Below, in pieces: positions 9,972 through 19,141 of a DNA stretch of 55,121 nt. The notes under the pieces were generated by a model, which saw only the letters and a program-made list of their open reading frames with translations, ran no database searches and was not told the DNA's origin. Position numbers and translations under genes: made by a program. Every line of letters begins with the position of its first letter. The first letter of the stretch is position 1. The stretch lies in contig JAHBWC010000058.1 in NCBI GenBank assembly GCA_019637225.1, forward strand, positions 1 to 55,121, in the 5' to 3' direction. Source of the stretch: Labilithrix sp. Its GTDB lineage: Bacteria; Myxococcota_A; Polyangia; Polyangiales; Polyangiaceae.

Positions 9972-11087
9972 GTGAATCCCGACGACGAGCGCCGAGATCC
10001 GCTGTCGCTGCGCAACGGCGCGGCGAGGCTCCCTCTGGTCGAGGTCGATACGTACAACGAAGAGCTCCGCGACGCCGAGGGCTTCCTCGGCGATCGCGCG
10101 AGCAGCCGCGCCTTCCGCGCCATCCTCGACGACTGGCGCGAGCGCATGCGCGACCTCGGAGAGGACGATCCGCTCGGCGAGCGGTCGAGCGAGCAGCTCA
10201 CGAAGAAGAAGCTCGATCGCGTGCTCCGAGACGGCGAGCCACTCGCCGCCGGCCTCGTCCACACCGCGATCGAGGACTTCGCGACCGAGCTCGCCACCGT
10301 CACGGGGCGCTTCCTGAGGCTCAAGCCGTGGCGCGGGACCGAGCGCATCATCGTCGGCGGCGGGCTCCGCGCGAGCCGCGTCGGCGAGGTCGCCATCGGG
10401 CGCGCCGCCGTGCTCGTCAAGGCCGCAGGCCACGCGATCGACATGATCCCGATCCGCCATCACCCCGACGAGGCCGGGCTCATCGGCAACGTGCACCTCG
10501 CGCCGTCGTGGATCTTCAGCGGGAGCGACGCGATGCTCGCGGTCGACATCGGCGGCTCGAACATCCGCGCCGGCGTCGTCGAGCTCCACCAGGCGAAGGC
10601 CCCCGACCTCTCCGGCTGCAGCGTCATGACGTCCGAGCTCTGGCGCCACGCTGGCGAAGAACCGCGGCCGAAGCGCGAAGACGCCGTCGCGCGGCTCGTC
10701 GAGATGCTCCAGGGGCTGATCAAGGCGGCGACGAAGGCCGGCCTCACGCTCGCCCCCCTCATCGGCGTCGCCTGCCCCGGCGTGATCGCCGAGGACGGCT
10801 CGATCGAGCGCGGCGGTCAGAACCTCCCCGGCAACTGGGAGAGCAGCCGCTTCAACCTGGCCGCGCGTCTCCGCGAGGGCATCCCGCGCATCGGCGGACA
10901 CGAGACGCACGTGCTCATCCACAACGACGCCGTCGTCCAGGGGCTCAGCGAGGCGCCCTTCATGAAGGACGTCGCGCGCTGGGGCGTCCTCACGATCGGC
11001 ACGGGCCTCGGCAACGCACGCTTCACGAGCCGCCCGACGGCCGCCGAGGACGAGGGCGACGACGGCCCCAAGGGCGCCGCGGGGTGA
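9972..11087 (+). CDS. ROK/actin-fold sugar-kinase-like protein, apparently circularly permuted
   Basis: 371 residues from GTG 9972. The actin-fold phosphate-1 motif of ROK kinases, A-V-D-I-G-G-S-N-I-R-A, sits near residue 190 instead of at the N-terminus. It is followed by V-A-C-P-G-V-I, the N-L-P-G-N-W substrate region, the N-D-A catalytic Asp motif and T-I-G-T-G-L-G-N, after which the protein ends. The usual C-terminal half-motifs (I-I-V-G-G-G-L, then D-E-A-G-L-I-G-N-V-H-L) occur before it, at about residues 118-175. The ROK zinc motif C-x-C-G-x2-G-C is absent. The family reaction would be ATP-dependent phosphorylation of a hexose such as glucose, but the rearranged order and missing zinc site make activity uncertain. 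Confidence 0.7.
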   Translation: MNPDDERRDPLSLRNGAARLPLVEVDTYNEELRDAEGFLGDRASSRAFRAILDDWRERMRDLGEDDPLGERSSEQLTKKKLDRVLRDGEPLAAGLVHTAIEDFATELATVTGRFLRLKPWRGTERIIVGGGLRASRVGEVAIGRAAVLVKAAGHAIDMIPIRHHPDEAGLIGNVHLAPSWIFSGSDAMLAVDIGGSNIRAGVVELHQAKAPDLSGCSVMTSELWRHAGEEPRPKREDAVARLVEMLQGLIKAATKAGLTLAPLIGVACPGVIAEDGSIERGGQNLPGNWESSRFNLAARLREGIPRIGGHETHVLIHNDAVVQGLSEAPFMKDVARWGVLTIGTGLGNARFTSRPTAAEDEGDDGPKGAAG

Positions 11088-11225
11088 GCGGACGGAGCGG
11101 CGGACCGGGCTCGAACGCTGCGAGCCGTTCACGCCGAGGCCGAGCGTCGCGACGGGTGAAGACGTGGACGCTCGGCACCCCTACGTCGCCGGCGCGGAGG
11201 ACGCCGTTCACCGTGGGTTACGCTT

Positions 11226-11240
11226 GATCAGCACCTGATC
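11226..11240. promoter_or_regulatory. Small inverted repeat in the gap after the ROK-like gene
   Basis: Arms gatcag and ctgatc around a 3-base centre. It lies in the 240-base gap (11088-11327) between two genes whose 3' ends face each other. No gene was seen in that gap; a terminator without a T-run is possible. Confidence 0.25.
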
Positions 11241-11327
11241 CACAACTCTCGACCATTTCTCGCGACGAGGTCGAAGCGAGCACTCGAGCCGCGGACAGGG
11301 CTCGACTCGTCGGACGAAGCGCGGTGC

Positions 11328-11636
11328 CTACATGCATCGAGGCGGGCTGCTCCTACCGCTGGCCCCGCTCGCAAAACACGGGGCGTCGTCGCAACAAGGC
11401 GTCTCGTCGACGCACTCGTCGCCGGATGGGATGCAGTCTGCGGCGTCACGTCCGGCGTCGGCGGCGGGGTCGTCTTCGGCCGCGTCGACGCTGGAGGCAT
11501 CGACCGGAGAGCTCCCGCGCGCATCGGTCCCCGCATCCGTCTCCGTCGGAGATGGAGTTTCGTTCGAGCTGCACGCGGCAATGCTGCCCAGGGAGAGTCC
11601 CAGAATCGCGACGACTGAACAAATCTTGAAACTCAT
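11328..11636 (-). CDS. Small Cys-rich lipoprotein
   Basis: 102 residues from ATG 11636 (ATG 11648 would add four residues). The signal peptide ends in the lipobox S-I-A-A-C. The mature protein has an Asp/Ala/Ser-rich spacer (T-D-A-G-T-D-A) and then a compact Cys cluster (C-I-P-S-G-D-E-C...C-C-D-D-A-P-C-F), typical of small disulfide-stabilised surface domains of myxobacteria. It is last in a minus-strand series after the subtilase and another Cys-rich lipoprotein, with a 125-base gap upstream. Function unknown; a toxin-like or binding knottin is one possibility. Confidence 0.6.
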   Translation of the reverse strand: MSFKICSVVAILGLSLGSIAACSSNETPSPTETDAGTDARGSSPVDASSVDAAEDDPAADAGRDAADCIPSGDECVDETPCCDDAPCFASGASGRSSPPRCM

Positions 11637-11761
11637 CACGGTCTCCAACGAAGTTGCGCTACCGACTATGCAGTCCTACGCATCGAACTCGCGGCGCGCT
11701 CAGGCGACGGCGCGTTCACCAACGACGGCCGCCGCTCGATGAAGACGGACGTCAGCGCAGC

Positions 11762-12178
11762 TCAGCGCGGCCAACAAACATTCGAGATGCCGAAGCACTC
11801 TGCAACGAGGTCCGCGTGGTCCGGATCACAGTCGGCAACGCTGTCTACGGGGACGCACCGATCCTCAGGCGCGCAGCTGGAATCCAAACCGCACAGACGG
11901 AGGCGCGAATCGAAGGTGCAGTACGGGTTCGCGGCTCCTTCCACTCGTGTGTTGCTCGCGATCCAGCGGCAATCGGGCCGCGCGCGGCACGCCGCGCCGG
12001 GCGTTGCGTAGTCCGTACACGCGAGCGGCCCGCGCTCGACGACTGCATCCGCGGGTCCAGCGCCAGCGTCTTGCTCGGGCGCGACGCGAGCCTCCTCAGC
12101 CGTCGCGCCGCCGCATGCCGCGAACGCGGCGAGCACGATCGCTCCGACGCAAACAGCAATCTCCCGACGTGCCTTCAT
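11762..12178 (-). CDS. Cys-rich lipoprotein coupled to the subtilase gene
   Basis: 138 residues from ATG 12178. This ATG overlaps the stop of the upstream protease gene as ATGA, which decides the start and implies translational coupling. The signal peptide is followed by the lipobox A-F-A-A-C. After an Ala/Asp/Pro linker the mature domain holds about ten cysteines (for example A-C-R-A-R-P-D-C-R-W). No family was recognised. The coupling suggests equimolar production with the protease, for example as inhibitor, chaperone or binding partner. Confidence 0.68.
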   Translation of the reverse strand: MKARREIAVCVGAIVLAAFAACGGATAEEARVAPEQDAGAGPADAVVERGPLACTDYATPGAACRARPDCRWIASNTRVEGAANPYCTFDSRLRLCGLDSSCAPEDRCVPVDSVADCDPDHADLVAECFGISNVCWPR

Positions 12179-14466
12179 TTCTGCTGCCACCAGTTGATGG
12201 CCCAAGAGAAGGGCTCGAACCCGTCGGAGCCGAGGGCTGCACACCCTCGCGTCCCTTGGGGATACGTCCAGTAGATCTCATAATGCCCGCCCTCTGGGAT
12301 GATCACATCGAAACCTTCGACGTTGTCGGTGACCGACTGCGACGAGAAGATGTAGCGGCCGCTCGACGGGCCTTCTTTCAAGTAGAGAAAGAGGTCGAGA
12401 TCCGTCGCGACCGGCGCGGGAGCGATCTTTCCCGTCGGGCAATTGTCCCAGGCGATGGTGGCGCGAATGCGATCGCCGGGCTTGAACTCTGCTTCCCAGA
12501 GCTTGGTGTACTCGCGCCTATCGTTACCGCCGTTCGGAGGCCCGACGGCGGCGATTCGAGGGCCCTGGAGGCTCTTGTCTTGGTTGTCGTCGCACGCCGA
12601 GCATCCACCTGTCGTCGGAGGAGATGCCTTTCCCTTCGAAAGATCTCCGGGATCGTTGCCAGCTGCCGCACGAGGACCGTCATCGCCGCCAATGCCGCAG
12701 AACGCGAGAGCTGCAGACGCGAACAGCGCCCCGCCTCCGTCCTTCCAGTCGCCACCGGTTACGAGGTTGGTGGACGGGGTCGAGTACGGGAAGTCGGCGA
12801 TGTTCCTCGCCCATCCCGCATTTCGGAGGACCGCGCGAATCCATTTCTGGTTGAGCTCTCCGCTCGGGGAGCACGCTTGCTTCAAGAGCGCCGCAAGCGC
12901 GGTCATCGCCGGCGCTGCGAAGCTCGTCCCGATATCGCCGAGCCAACCGTTCGGATCGTCGATGTTCATCACGTCGACGAAGTCAGTTGCCTTGTCGGGC
13001 GCGCACGCGTCGCCGCTCCGCGCGTCGCCAGCCAGCGCGACGACATCGGGCTCCTCGCGGTCGGTGCGGCGAGGCTCTTCGAGACGGTCGATGATCGGGG
13101 CGTTGAAGTTCTCCCACATGGAAAAGCACGAGACCTGGTCCTTGGAGTTGATACCGCCCACGCAGTTGCTGTTCATCGTGTAAGCGCACGCTGCACGGAC
13201 CTGGGCGGGGTGATAGTTGCCCGCGATCTTGAAGACGGAGACGTCGTGCATGCGGGCGTGGGAGTCCTGCACCATTCCATCGACCTCGCCGCCAAGGCTC
13301 GAACTGTACCGGGAGCACGTAAAGCTCTCGTTGACCGTCTTGACGTTCTTCCCATGGAAGAAGTCGTAGACCTTTCCAATCCCCATGGCCGAGCAGCGCG
13401 AGTCGCCGTCGGGCCGCGAGGAGTCTTTCCCGTTCGCGTAGAAGATGCGCGCCTTTCCGACGCCCCACGGCTCGTTCGACGCCGTAGTGCCGGACATCAC
13501 GCTGAGAACCTTCGAGGCGTGGACATCGACGCAGACCTTCGCGGAGGGGTGGCCCGGCAGCGCCCGACAGCCCTGCGGTTGCGTCGAATCCGAGTTCTTA
13601 CACTGGTCGTCTCTTTCGCAACGTCGCGGCTCCTCTTGGTAGGTAACGCGGTAGTTTGTGCCCGGGTCGCGCTCGAGCTGGCTCAGCGAGATGTGCGTCT
13701 CCATCACCGCGCCTTCGGTCCGCTCGACCAGCCCGATCCGCTGCCCTTCGCCAAAGACGCTCCGCTCGGCGTTCATTGCCGAGTCAATCCGGGCGTTGCT
13801 CAGGCCGTTCTTCGCGGCGCCGCCAGCCTCAGCCGTGCCTAGCGTGTTCGGCCCGACGAACTGGATTCCCGGAAGCCGCTCGATGTTGGACAGTGCCTCG
13901 GCGCTGGCGACGCCATAGATGAGCGGCAACGACGTTGCGGCCTCGAGGTCGCGCAGACCATACTCCGCGAGCCGTGGGATCCAAGATGCCAAGGCTCGTT
14001 CGACGTAGCCAGTCCACTCACGCTGCGCCGCGCCCTGGACCTCCAACGATGAGGCATTCAGTCGGACGCTCAGGTGCGGGTCGAGCACGTCCGGCTGAAC
14101 CATGATCACGACGGGAAAGTCGGCCGTCGCAGACTCGGCCGCGTGAACCCGCTCGTAGAGGCCCGGCGTAAGGTTCCCCCATCGGGCAAACTGCGCGGCG
14201 CGCTCCTCTTCGAGGAAGTCCGGATAGGCCTGGCGCCGACCGTCCTGCCGGATGACGCTGATGTCTCGCTCGGACTTCGCGACCAGCACTGTCTCCGCAA
14301 GCCCCGGAGCGCGAAGCGCGTAGTCGTAGCGCGTGGGGCTTCCAGCGCCATTGGACGGCGGAGAAGGCAGATCGACATCGGACGTACCCCTGCCCGTCGA
14401 GCAGGCCGCGAGGAGAGCGAGCACCCCCAGCGTCCCCGCAGCAAGCGAACGCCGTCCCGAGCCCAT
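12175..14466 (-). CDS. Subtilisin-like (S8) serine protease lipoprotein
   Basis: 763 residues from ATG 14466. The in-frame reading extends to 14676 but only the 14466 start gives a signal peptide ending in the lipobox L-L-A-A-C. The S8 domain is seen from the nucleophile motif G-T-S-F-A-A-P-A-M (about residue 516), the His motif V-H-A-S-K-V (about 317, where G-T after His is replaced) and the oxyanion Asn in V-N-E-S-F. The position of the catalytic Asp is occupied by Glu in I-G-L-V-E-R-T-E-G (about 247). A Cys-containing insert lies between Asp/Glu and His regions, and a beta-rich C-terminal domain follows residue 600. Likely an outer-membrane or surface-anchored protease. Its GC content is lower than that of its neighbours. 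Confidence 0.8.
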   Translation of the reverse strand: MGSGRRSLAAGTLGVLALLAACSTGRGTSDVDLPSPPSNGAGSPTRYDYALRAPGLAETVLVAKSERDISVIRQDGRRQAYPDFLEEERAAQFARWGNLTPGLYERVHAAESATADFPVVIMVQPDVLDPHLSVRLNASSLEVQGAAQREWTGYVERALASWIPRLAEYGLRDLEAATSLPLIYGVASAEALSNIERLPGIQFVGPNTLGTAEAGGAAKNGLSNARIDSAMNAERSVFGEGQRIGLVERTEGAVMETHISLSQLERDPGTNYRVTYQEEPRRCERDDQCKNSDSTQPQGCRALPGHPSAKVCVDVHASKVLSVMSGTTASNEPWGVGKARIFYANGKDSSRPDGDSRCSAMGIGKVYDFFHGKNVKTVNESFTCSRYSSSLGGEVDGMVQDSHARMHDVSVFKIAGNYHPAQVRAACAYTMNSNCVGGINSKDQVSCFSMWENFNAPIIDRLEEPRRTDREEPDVVALAGDARSGDACAPDKATDFVDVMNIDDPNGWLGDIGTSFAAPAMTALAALLKQACSPSGELNQKWIRAVLRNAGWARNIADFPYSTPSTNLVTGGDWKDGGGALFASAALAFCGIGGDDGPRAAAGNDPGDLSKGKASPPTTGGCSACDDNQDKSLQGPRIAAVGPPNGGNDRREYTKLWEAEFKPGDRIRATIAWDNCPTGKIAPAPVATDLDLFLYLKEGPSSGRYIFSSQSVTDNVEGFDVIIPEGGHYEIYWTYPQGTRGCAALGSDGFEPFSWAINWWQQK

Positions 14467-14657
14467 GGGTCCAACGGACAACGTGATGTTCGTCAGCTCC
14501 CTCGCGAGCATCGAGTTCCTCCACGACGCCCAGCGCCCAGCAGTCGATCCGAGCAGGTCTATCTCGAGCAATCGCCGCAACGGGTCGGCGACGATCACAC
14601 TTCCAACGCTTTTCTCGAACTGGGCAGCGCGAATTCTCAATCGACCGTTCCTGCTCG

Positions 14658-15304
14658 ATGCGTCATCCTTCCTCACCCTCCGCGTTCAGGCGCGTCTCGT
14701 CCTCTGCTGCGTTGCTCGGTTCCGGCTGCGGCCGCGAGGGCACGACAACTTCGCTCGAGAGCCAGATCGAGGGCTGGTTGGTCACACCGCAAACCGGAGG
14801 CTGCTACTGCCCACCTCAACCCGAGTGTGCCGAAGGTGACTGCGTCTCGTACTCCGTGCTCGGCCTACTCGCTGTTTGTCAGAGCGGCGTCGTGAAGCAT
14901 CGCGATTGCGGGACCTCCCCTGGCCGGGTGCCAACGGGCTGTGGGGCTCGCCCCGACGGAACGGGAGTGGGATGCCTGGCTATTACGGCGGACTGCGCTC
15001 CGGAGCGCAAGGCACATTGCGAAGGCACCGACGTCGTTTCGTGCATCGACGGTCGCGAGAGTCGACGGTCGTGCGGAGCGCTTCCGATGCCAATGGTCTG
15101 CGGCACGGACAGCGAGTGCGGCCTCGACAAGACGTGCCTCCGCTGCGTCCCGTCACCTCGACTGCGGTGCAACCGCGCACCCACACCGACCGTTGCGACG
15201 GCTCGCGCCTCGTCTATTGCGACGGCCAGGAACGCGACCTCGATTGCAAGGCGCTCGGCTTCGCGGGATGCAAGACGACGGAGACCGGCGCGACGTGCGG
15301 CTGA
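14658..15304 (+). pseudogene. Cys-rich lipoprotein gene with an apparent frameshift
   Basis: From ATG 14658 the first frame encodes a signal with lipobox L-L-G-S-G-C and a Cys-rich domain (C-Y-C-P-P-Q-P-E-C ... C-G-T-D-S-E-C-G-L-D-K-T-C-L-R-C) up to about 15150, then turns into Arg/Ala-rich nonsense. From about 15180 a second frame continues a convincing Cys-rich domain (D-R-C-D-G-S-R-L-V-Y-C-D-G-Q-E, D-C-K-A-L-G-F-A-G-C) and stops at 15302-15304. One missing base between about 15140 and 15185 would join them. It may be a real frameshift, a sequencing error or programmed. The gene is divergent from the subtilase across a 191-base gap and ends 4 bases from the Mfd stop. Confidence 0.6.
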
Positions 15305-15308
15305 CCGC

Positions 15309-18300
15309 TCAGTCCTTCCAGCAGCGCGAGAGGGCTACGAGCGTCGCCTCGGCGTTGACGAGGCCGTTCGCCGAGCCGTCGAAGCGATGCGTGAGACGCA
15401 TGTCCGGCGTGATCTTCCACGCTGAGCCCTTGGCCTTCACGAGCGCGAGGATCTTCTGCGCGTCGAGCGGCGTGTCGTCGCGGAGGTGGAGCGTGACGCT
15501 CTTCGCGTTGGCCTCGCAGCCGAGGACGCGCATTCGCCTCAGCTCGCACTTCAGCGTCATCAGGCGCACGAGGCATTTGGCCTCCGGCGGCGGCGCGCCG
15601 AAGCGGTCTTCCATCTCGATCGCGATCTGGCCGACGTCGGCCTCGTCGATCGCGCTCGCGAGGCGCTTGTAGATCGAGAGGCGCACGCCCACGTCGCCGA
15701 CGTAGTCGTCCGGGAGGAGCGCGGTCACGTCGAACGAGAGCTCCGGATCGACGTCGTGCACCACGGGCTCGCCGCGGAGCTCGTGCACCGCCTCGTCGAG
15801 CATCTGGCAGAACAGGTCGAGACCGACGCTCGCCACGTTGCCCGACTGCTCGGCGCCGAGGAGATCGCCCGCCCCGCGCAGCTCGAGGTCGAGCGACGCG
15901 ATCTTGAAGCCGCTCCCGAGCTCGGTGTGGCGCTCGAGCGCCTCGATGCGCGCGCGGGCTTCGTCGGTCATCGCGTTCGGCGGCGGGACGATCAGGTAGC
16001 AGTACGCGCGCTCCTTGCTCCGTCCGACACGTCCGCGGAGCTGGTAGAGCTGCGCGAGGCCGAAGAGGTCCGCCCGATCGATGACGATCGTGTTCGCGCG
16101 CGGGATGTCGAGGCCGCTCTCGACGATCGCCGTGGCGCAGAGGATGTCGTACTTGCCCTCGACGAAGTCGAGCATCGTCTTCTCGAGCGCGGTCTCGCCG
16201 GCCTCCTTGTTTCCCTTGCCCGCGGTCATCTGGCCGTGCGCCACCGCGACCCGCGCCGCCGGGAAGAGCTTCTGGACCTTGTCCGCCTTCTCGTAGAGGC
16301 CCTCGATGCGGTTGTAGACGTAGAAGACCTGCCCGCCGCGCGAGAGCTCGCGGCCGATCGCCTCCTTGAGCACCTGCTCGTCGAACGCCGTGACGAACGT
16401 GCGTACGGCGCGCCGGTCGACGGGCGGCGTCGTGATCAGCGACAGATCGCGGATCCCCGTGACCGCCATCTGCAGCGTCCGCGGGATCGGCGTCGCCGAG
16501 AGCGTGAGGACGTCGACGTTCGTGCGGAGCGCCTTGATGCGCTCCTTGTGGGTGACGCCGAAGCGCTGCTCCTCGTCGACCACGAGCAGGCCGAGGCTCT
16601 TGAAGTGGACGTCCTTCGACAGGAGGCGATGCGTTCCGATGACGACGTCGGCCGAGCCGTCCTTCAGGAGCGCGAGCGCCTCGTCCTGCTCCTTCTTCGT
16701 CTGAAAGCGCGAGAGGACCTTGAGCGTGATGGGGTAGTCGCGCATCCGGGCCTCGAACGTCCGGTAGTGCTGCTGCGCGAGCACCGTGGTCGGGCAGAGG
16801 ACCGCGACCTGCTTTCCGCTCATCGCGACGCGGAACGCCGCACGGATCGCGATCTCCGTCTTGCCGAAGCCGACGTCGCCGCAGACGAGGCGATCCATCG
16901 GGCGCGGCGTCTCGAGGTCCTTGTTGACCTCGTCGATCGCGCGCGACTGGTCGTCGGTCTCGTCGAACGGGAAGGTCGCCTCGAACGCGCGGTAGTCGTC
17001 GTTCGTCGGCTCGATCGCGTCGCCCGGCTGCGCCTGGCGCTCGGCGTAGAGGCGGAGGAGCTCGTCGGCCATCTGGCGGACGGCCTTCTGGACGCGCGAC
17101 TTCGTCTTCGCGAAGGTCGCGCCGCCGAGGCGATCGATCTTCGGCTCGCCGGCCTCGCCGCCGGAGAACTTCTGGATCTGGTTCAGGCGGTAGACGGGCA
17201 GGTAGAGCTTGTCGCCCCCCGAGTACTCGACGACGAGGAGATCGACCGTGAGCCCGCCGACGTCGCGGTGGACGAGGCCGCCATAGCGACCGATGCCGTG
17301 CTCGACGTGGACGACGTAGTCGCCGACGCTCAGGCTCCGGAGATCTTCGACGAACGGACGCGCCGCGTCGCGCGACTTCTTCTCGCGGACACGGTGGGCT
17401 CGGCCGCCGAAGATCTCCTCCTCCGTGAGGATCGCGTAGCCCTCGCCGGGGAGGATGACGCCGCGCCCGAGAGGGCCGACGAGCACCTCGGCGTCGATCT
17501 CGCCGTCTCCGCGCTCCGAGAGCCACGCGGGATCGAACGCCCTCGCGCGCACGCGCGCCCGCACGCCCTGATGCTGGAGAAGCGCAGCGAGGCGCTCGGC
17601 CTGCGTCTCGGCGCGCGCGGTGAGGAAGACGCGGAGCCCGCTGTCCTTGAAATGCAGGACCCGGCGCGCCACCGGCGCGAGCGCGTTCGTCTTTCCCTTC
17701 GAGGAGCGCGCGGCCTTCACGGCGCGCGTGACGTCCGCGTGATCGGAGGCCGCGACGTGGAGCGGATCGTGGGTCGTCTCGAACGCCGCGAGCCCGTCGC
17801 CGACGCCGCCCGCGATCGCCGTGCCGTGGAGCGCGACGACGCGGCGCTTGCCGAGCTCGGCGATCGTCTCGGCTTCGGAGAGGTAGTGGGCCCCGGCGAT
17901 GAAGCTCGGCTCGGCCGCCTTCGTCGCGTAGTCCTGCTCCACGCGGGCGAGCTCGTCGCGGACGACGCGCGTGATCTCGGGCGGCGACGCGAGCACCACG
18001 CGTGCGTCCGCGGGCACGAAGCGGAAGAGCGCGGCGAGCTCCTCGTAGTACGCGGGGAGAAAGCCGTCCGCGCCGAAGAAGGCGCGGCCCGTCGCGACGT
18101 CGTCGATGAGGACGCGCGTCTTCATCGTCGGCCAGTCGATCATGTCGGACAGGTTCGCCACGCGCCGCTTCGCGCGCTCGACGAAGTCCTTCGCGAGGAT
18201 CGCGTCGCGCGCGGGCGGGAGCCACGTCTCGGGGAGGCTCGCCTCCTCGCGCTCGCCCTCGCCGCCGCGCGCGAGCGCCCTCGTGGTCTGCGTCGTCGGA

Positions 18301-19052
18301 TCGAACGGCTTGATCGAGACGACGAGGTCGCCGTAGAGCTCGACGCGCACCGGCTCCGCGGCGCCGGGCGCCCAGACGTCGAGGAGCGAGCCACGAACCG
18401 CGAACGTGCCCGGGTCTTCGACCACCGGCACGCGGAGCCACCCCGCGTCGGCGAGATCGCGCACGAGGCGATCGCGATCGAGCTCCGCCTCGTGGACGAT
18501 CCGGTGCGTGTGCGCGCGGAGCGCCTCGGGCGGGACGAGCTTGCGCACGAGCGCCGACGCCGGCGCGACGAGGACGCGCCACGACCGGCCGACCGCGAGG
18601 TGCGCGAGCGTCGCGGCCCGACCCATCGCGCCGCGCCGGTCGGGGTTCACGTCGGCGTACGGCGACGCCTCGGGCATCGTGAGCAAGAGCACGTCGCTCG
18701 TGTCGTCGAGCTCGTCGGCGCGACCGCGGCCGAGCAAGAAGGCGACGTCGCCGGCGAGGCGCCGCGCGGCGTCCGCGTCCTCGGCGAACACGACGACCGG
18801 CGGCGCGCTCGGATCGAGCACGAGCGCGACGACGACGGCGGCGTCGGCCGAACCGTGGACGTCGGCCACGTCGACGCGCGCCTCGGGCCGCGCGGCGATC
18901 GCCGAGAGGCGCGTGACGACCACGCCCTCCGGAGGGAGGATCGACGGGAGCGGATCGAGCTCATCCGCGAGCGGCCTGGCGATCGCGTCCGCGAGCGAGC
19001 GCCCCTCACCCTCGAGGTGCTCGCTGAGGCTTGCGCGGAGCTCGTTCGCCAT
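15309..19052 (-). CDS. mfd: Transcription-repair coupling factor Mfd
   Basis: 1247 residues, a normal full length for Mfd. An N-terminal UvrB-like region is followed by the RNA-polymerase-interaction domain (V-V-H-V-E-H-G-I-G-R-Y near residue 580), then the RecG-like translocase: Walker A G-D-V-G-F-G-K-T-E near 721 and D-E-E-Q-R-F-G near 824. The C-terminal part is the D7 autoinhibitory domain. Mfd displaces RNA polymerase stalled at DNA lesions and recruits UvrA to start transcription-coupled excision repair. It is the last gene of a long minus-strand run, 89 bases after the RND exporter. Confidence 0.97.
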   Translation of the reverse strand: MANELRASLSEHLEGEGRSLADAIARPLADELDPLPSILPPEGVVVTRLSAIAARPEARVDVADVHGSADAAVVVALVLDPSAPPVVVFAEDADAARRLAGDVAFLLGRGRADELDDTSDVLLLTMPEASPYADVNPDRRGAMGRAATLAHLAVGRSWRVLVAPASALVRKLVPPEALRAHTHRIVHEAELDRDRLVRDLADAGWLRVPVVEDPGTFAVRGSLLDVWAPGAAEPVRVELYGDLVVSIKPFDPTTQTTRALARGGEGEREEASLPETWLPPARDAILAKDFVERAKRRVANLSDMIDWPTMKTRVLIDDVATGRAFFGADGFLPAYYEELAALFRFVPADARVVLASPPEITRVVRDELARVEQDYATKAAEPSFIAGAHYLSEAETIAELGKRRVVALHGTAIAGGVGDGLAAFETTHDPLHVAASDHADVTRAVKAARSSKGKTNALAPVARRVLHFKDSGLRVFLTARAETQAERLAALLQHQGVRARVRARAFDPAWLSERGDGEIDAEVLVGPLGRGVILPGEGYAILTEEEIFGGRAHRVREKKSRDAARPFVEDLRSLSVGDYVVHVEHGIGRYGGLVHRDVGGLTVDLLVVEYSGGDKLYLPVYRLNQIQKFSGGEAGEPKIDRLGGATFAKTKSRVQKAVRQMADELLRLYAERQAQPGDAIEPTNDDYRAFEATFPFDETDDQSRAIDEVNKDLETPRPMDRLVCGDVGFGKTEIAIRAAFRVAMSGKQVAVLCPTTVLAQQHYRTFEARMRDYPITLKVLSRFQTKKEQDEALALLKDGSADVVIGTHRLLSKDVHFKSLGLLVVDEEQRFGVTHKERIKALRTNVDVLTLSATPIPRTLQMAVTGIRDLSLITTPPVDRRAVRTFVTAFDEQVLKEAIGRELSRGGQVFYVYNRIEGLYEKADKVQKLFPAARVAVAHGQMTAGKGNKEAGETALEKTMLDFVEGKYDILCATAIVESGLDIPRANTIVIDRADLFGLAQLYQLRGRVGRSKERAYCYLIVPPPNAMTDEARARIEALERHTELGSGFKIASLDLELRGAGDLLGAEQSGNVASVGLDLFCQMLDEAVHELRGEPVVHDVDPELSFDVTALLPDDYVGDVGVRLSIYKRLASAIDEADVGQIAIEMEDRFGAPPPEAKCLVRLMTLKCELRRMRVLGCEANAKSVTLHLRDDTPLDAQKILALVKAKGSAWKITPDMRLTHRFDGSANGLVNAEATLVALSRCWKD

Positions 19053-19141
19053 CGGGCCCGCGTATCTACCCCACGGAGCTGGGAGTTGGGAGCCCTGCCG
19101 TCGTCACGGCCTCGCCGGCCTCTCGCCCGAGACGCGCGCCC

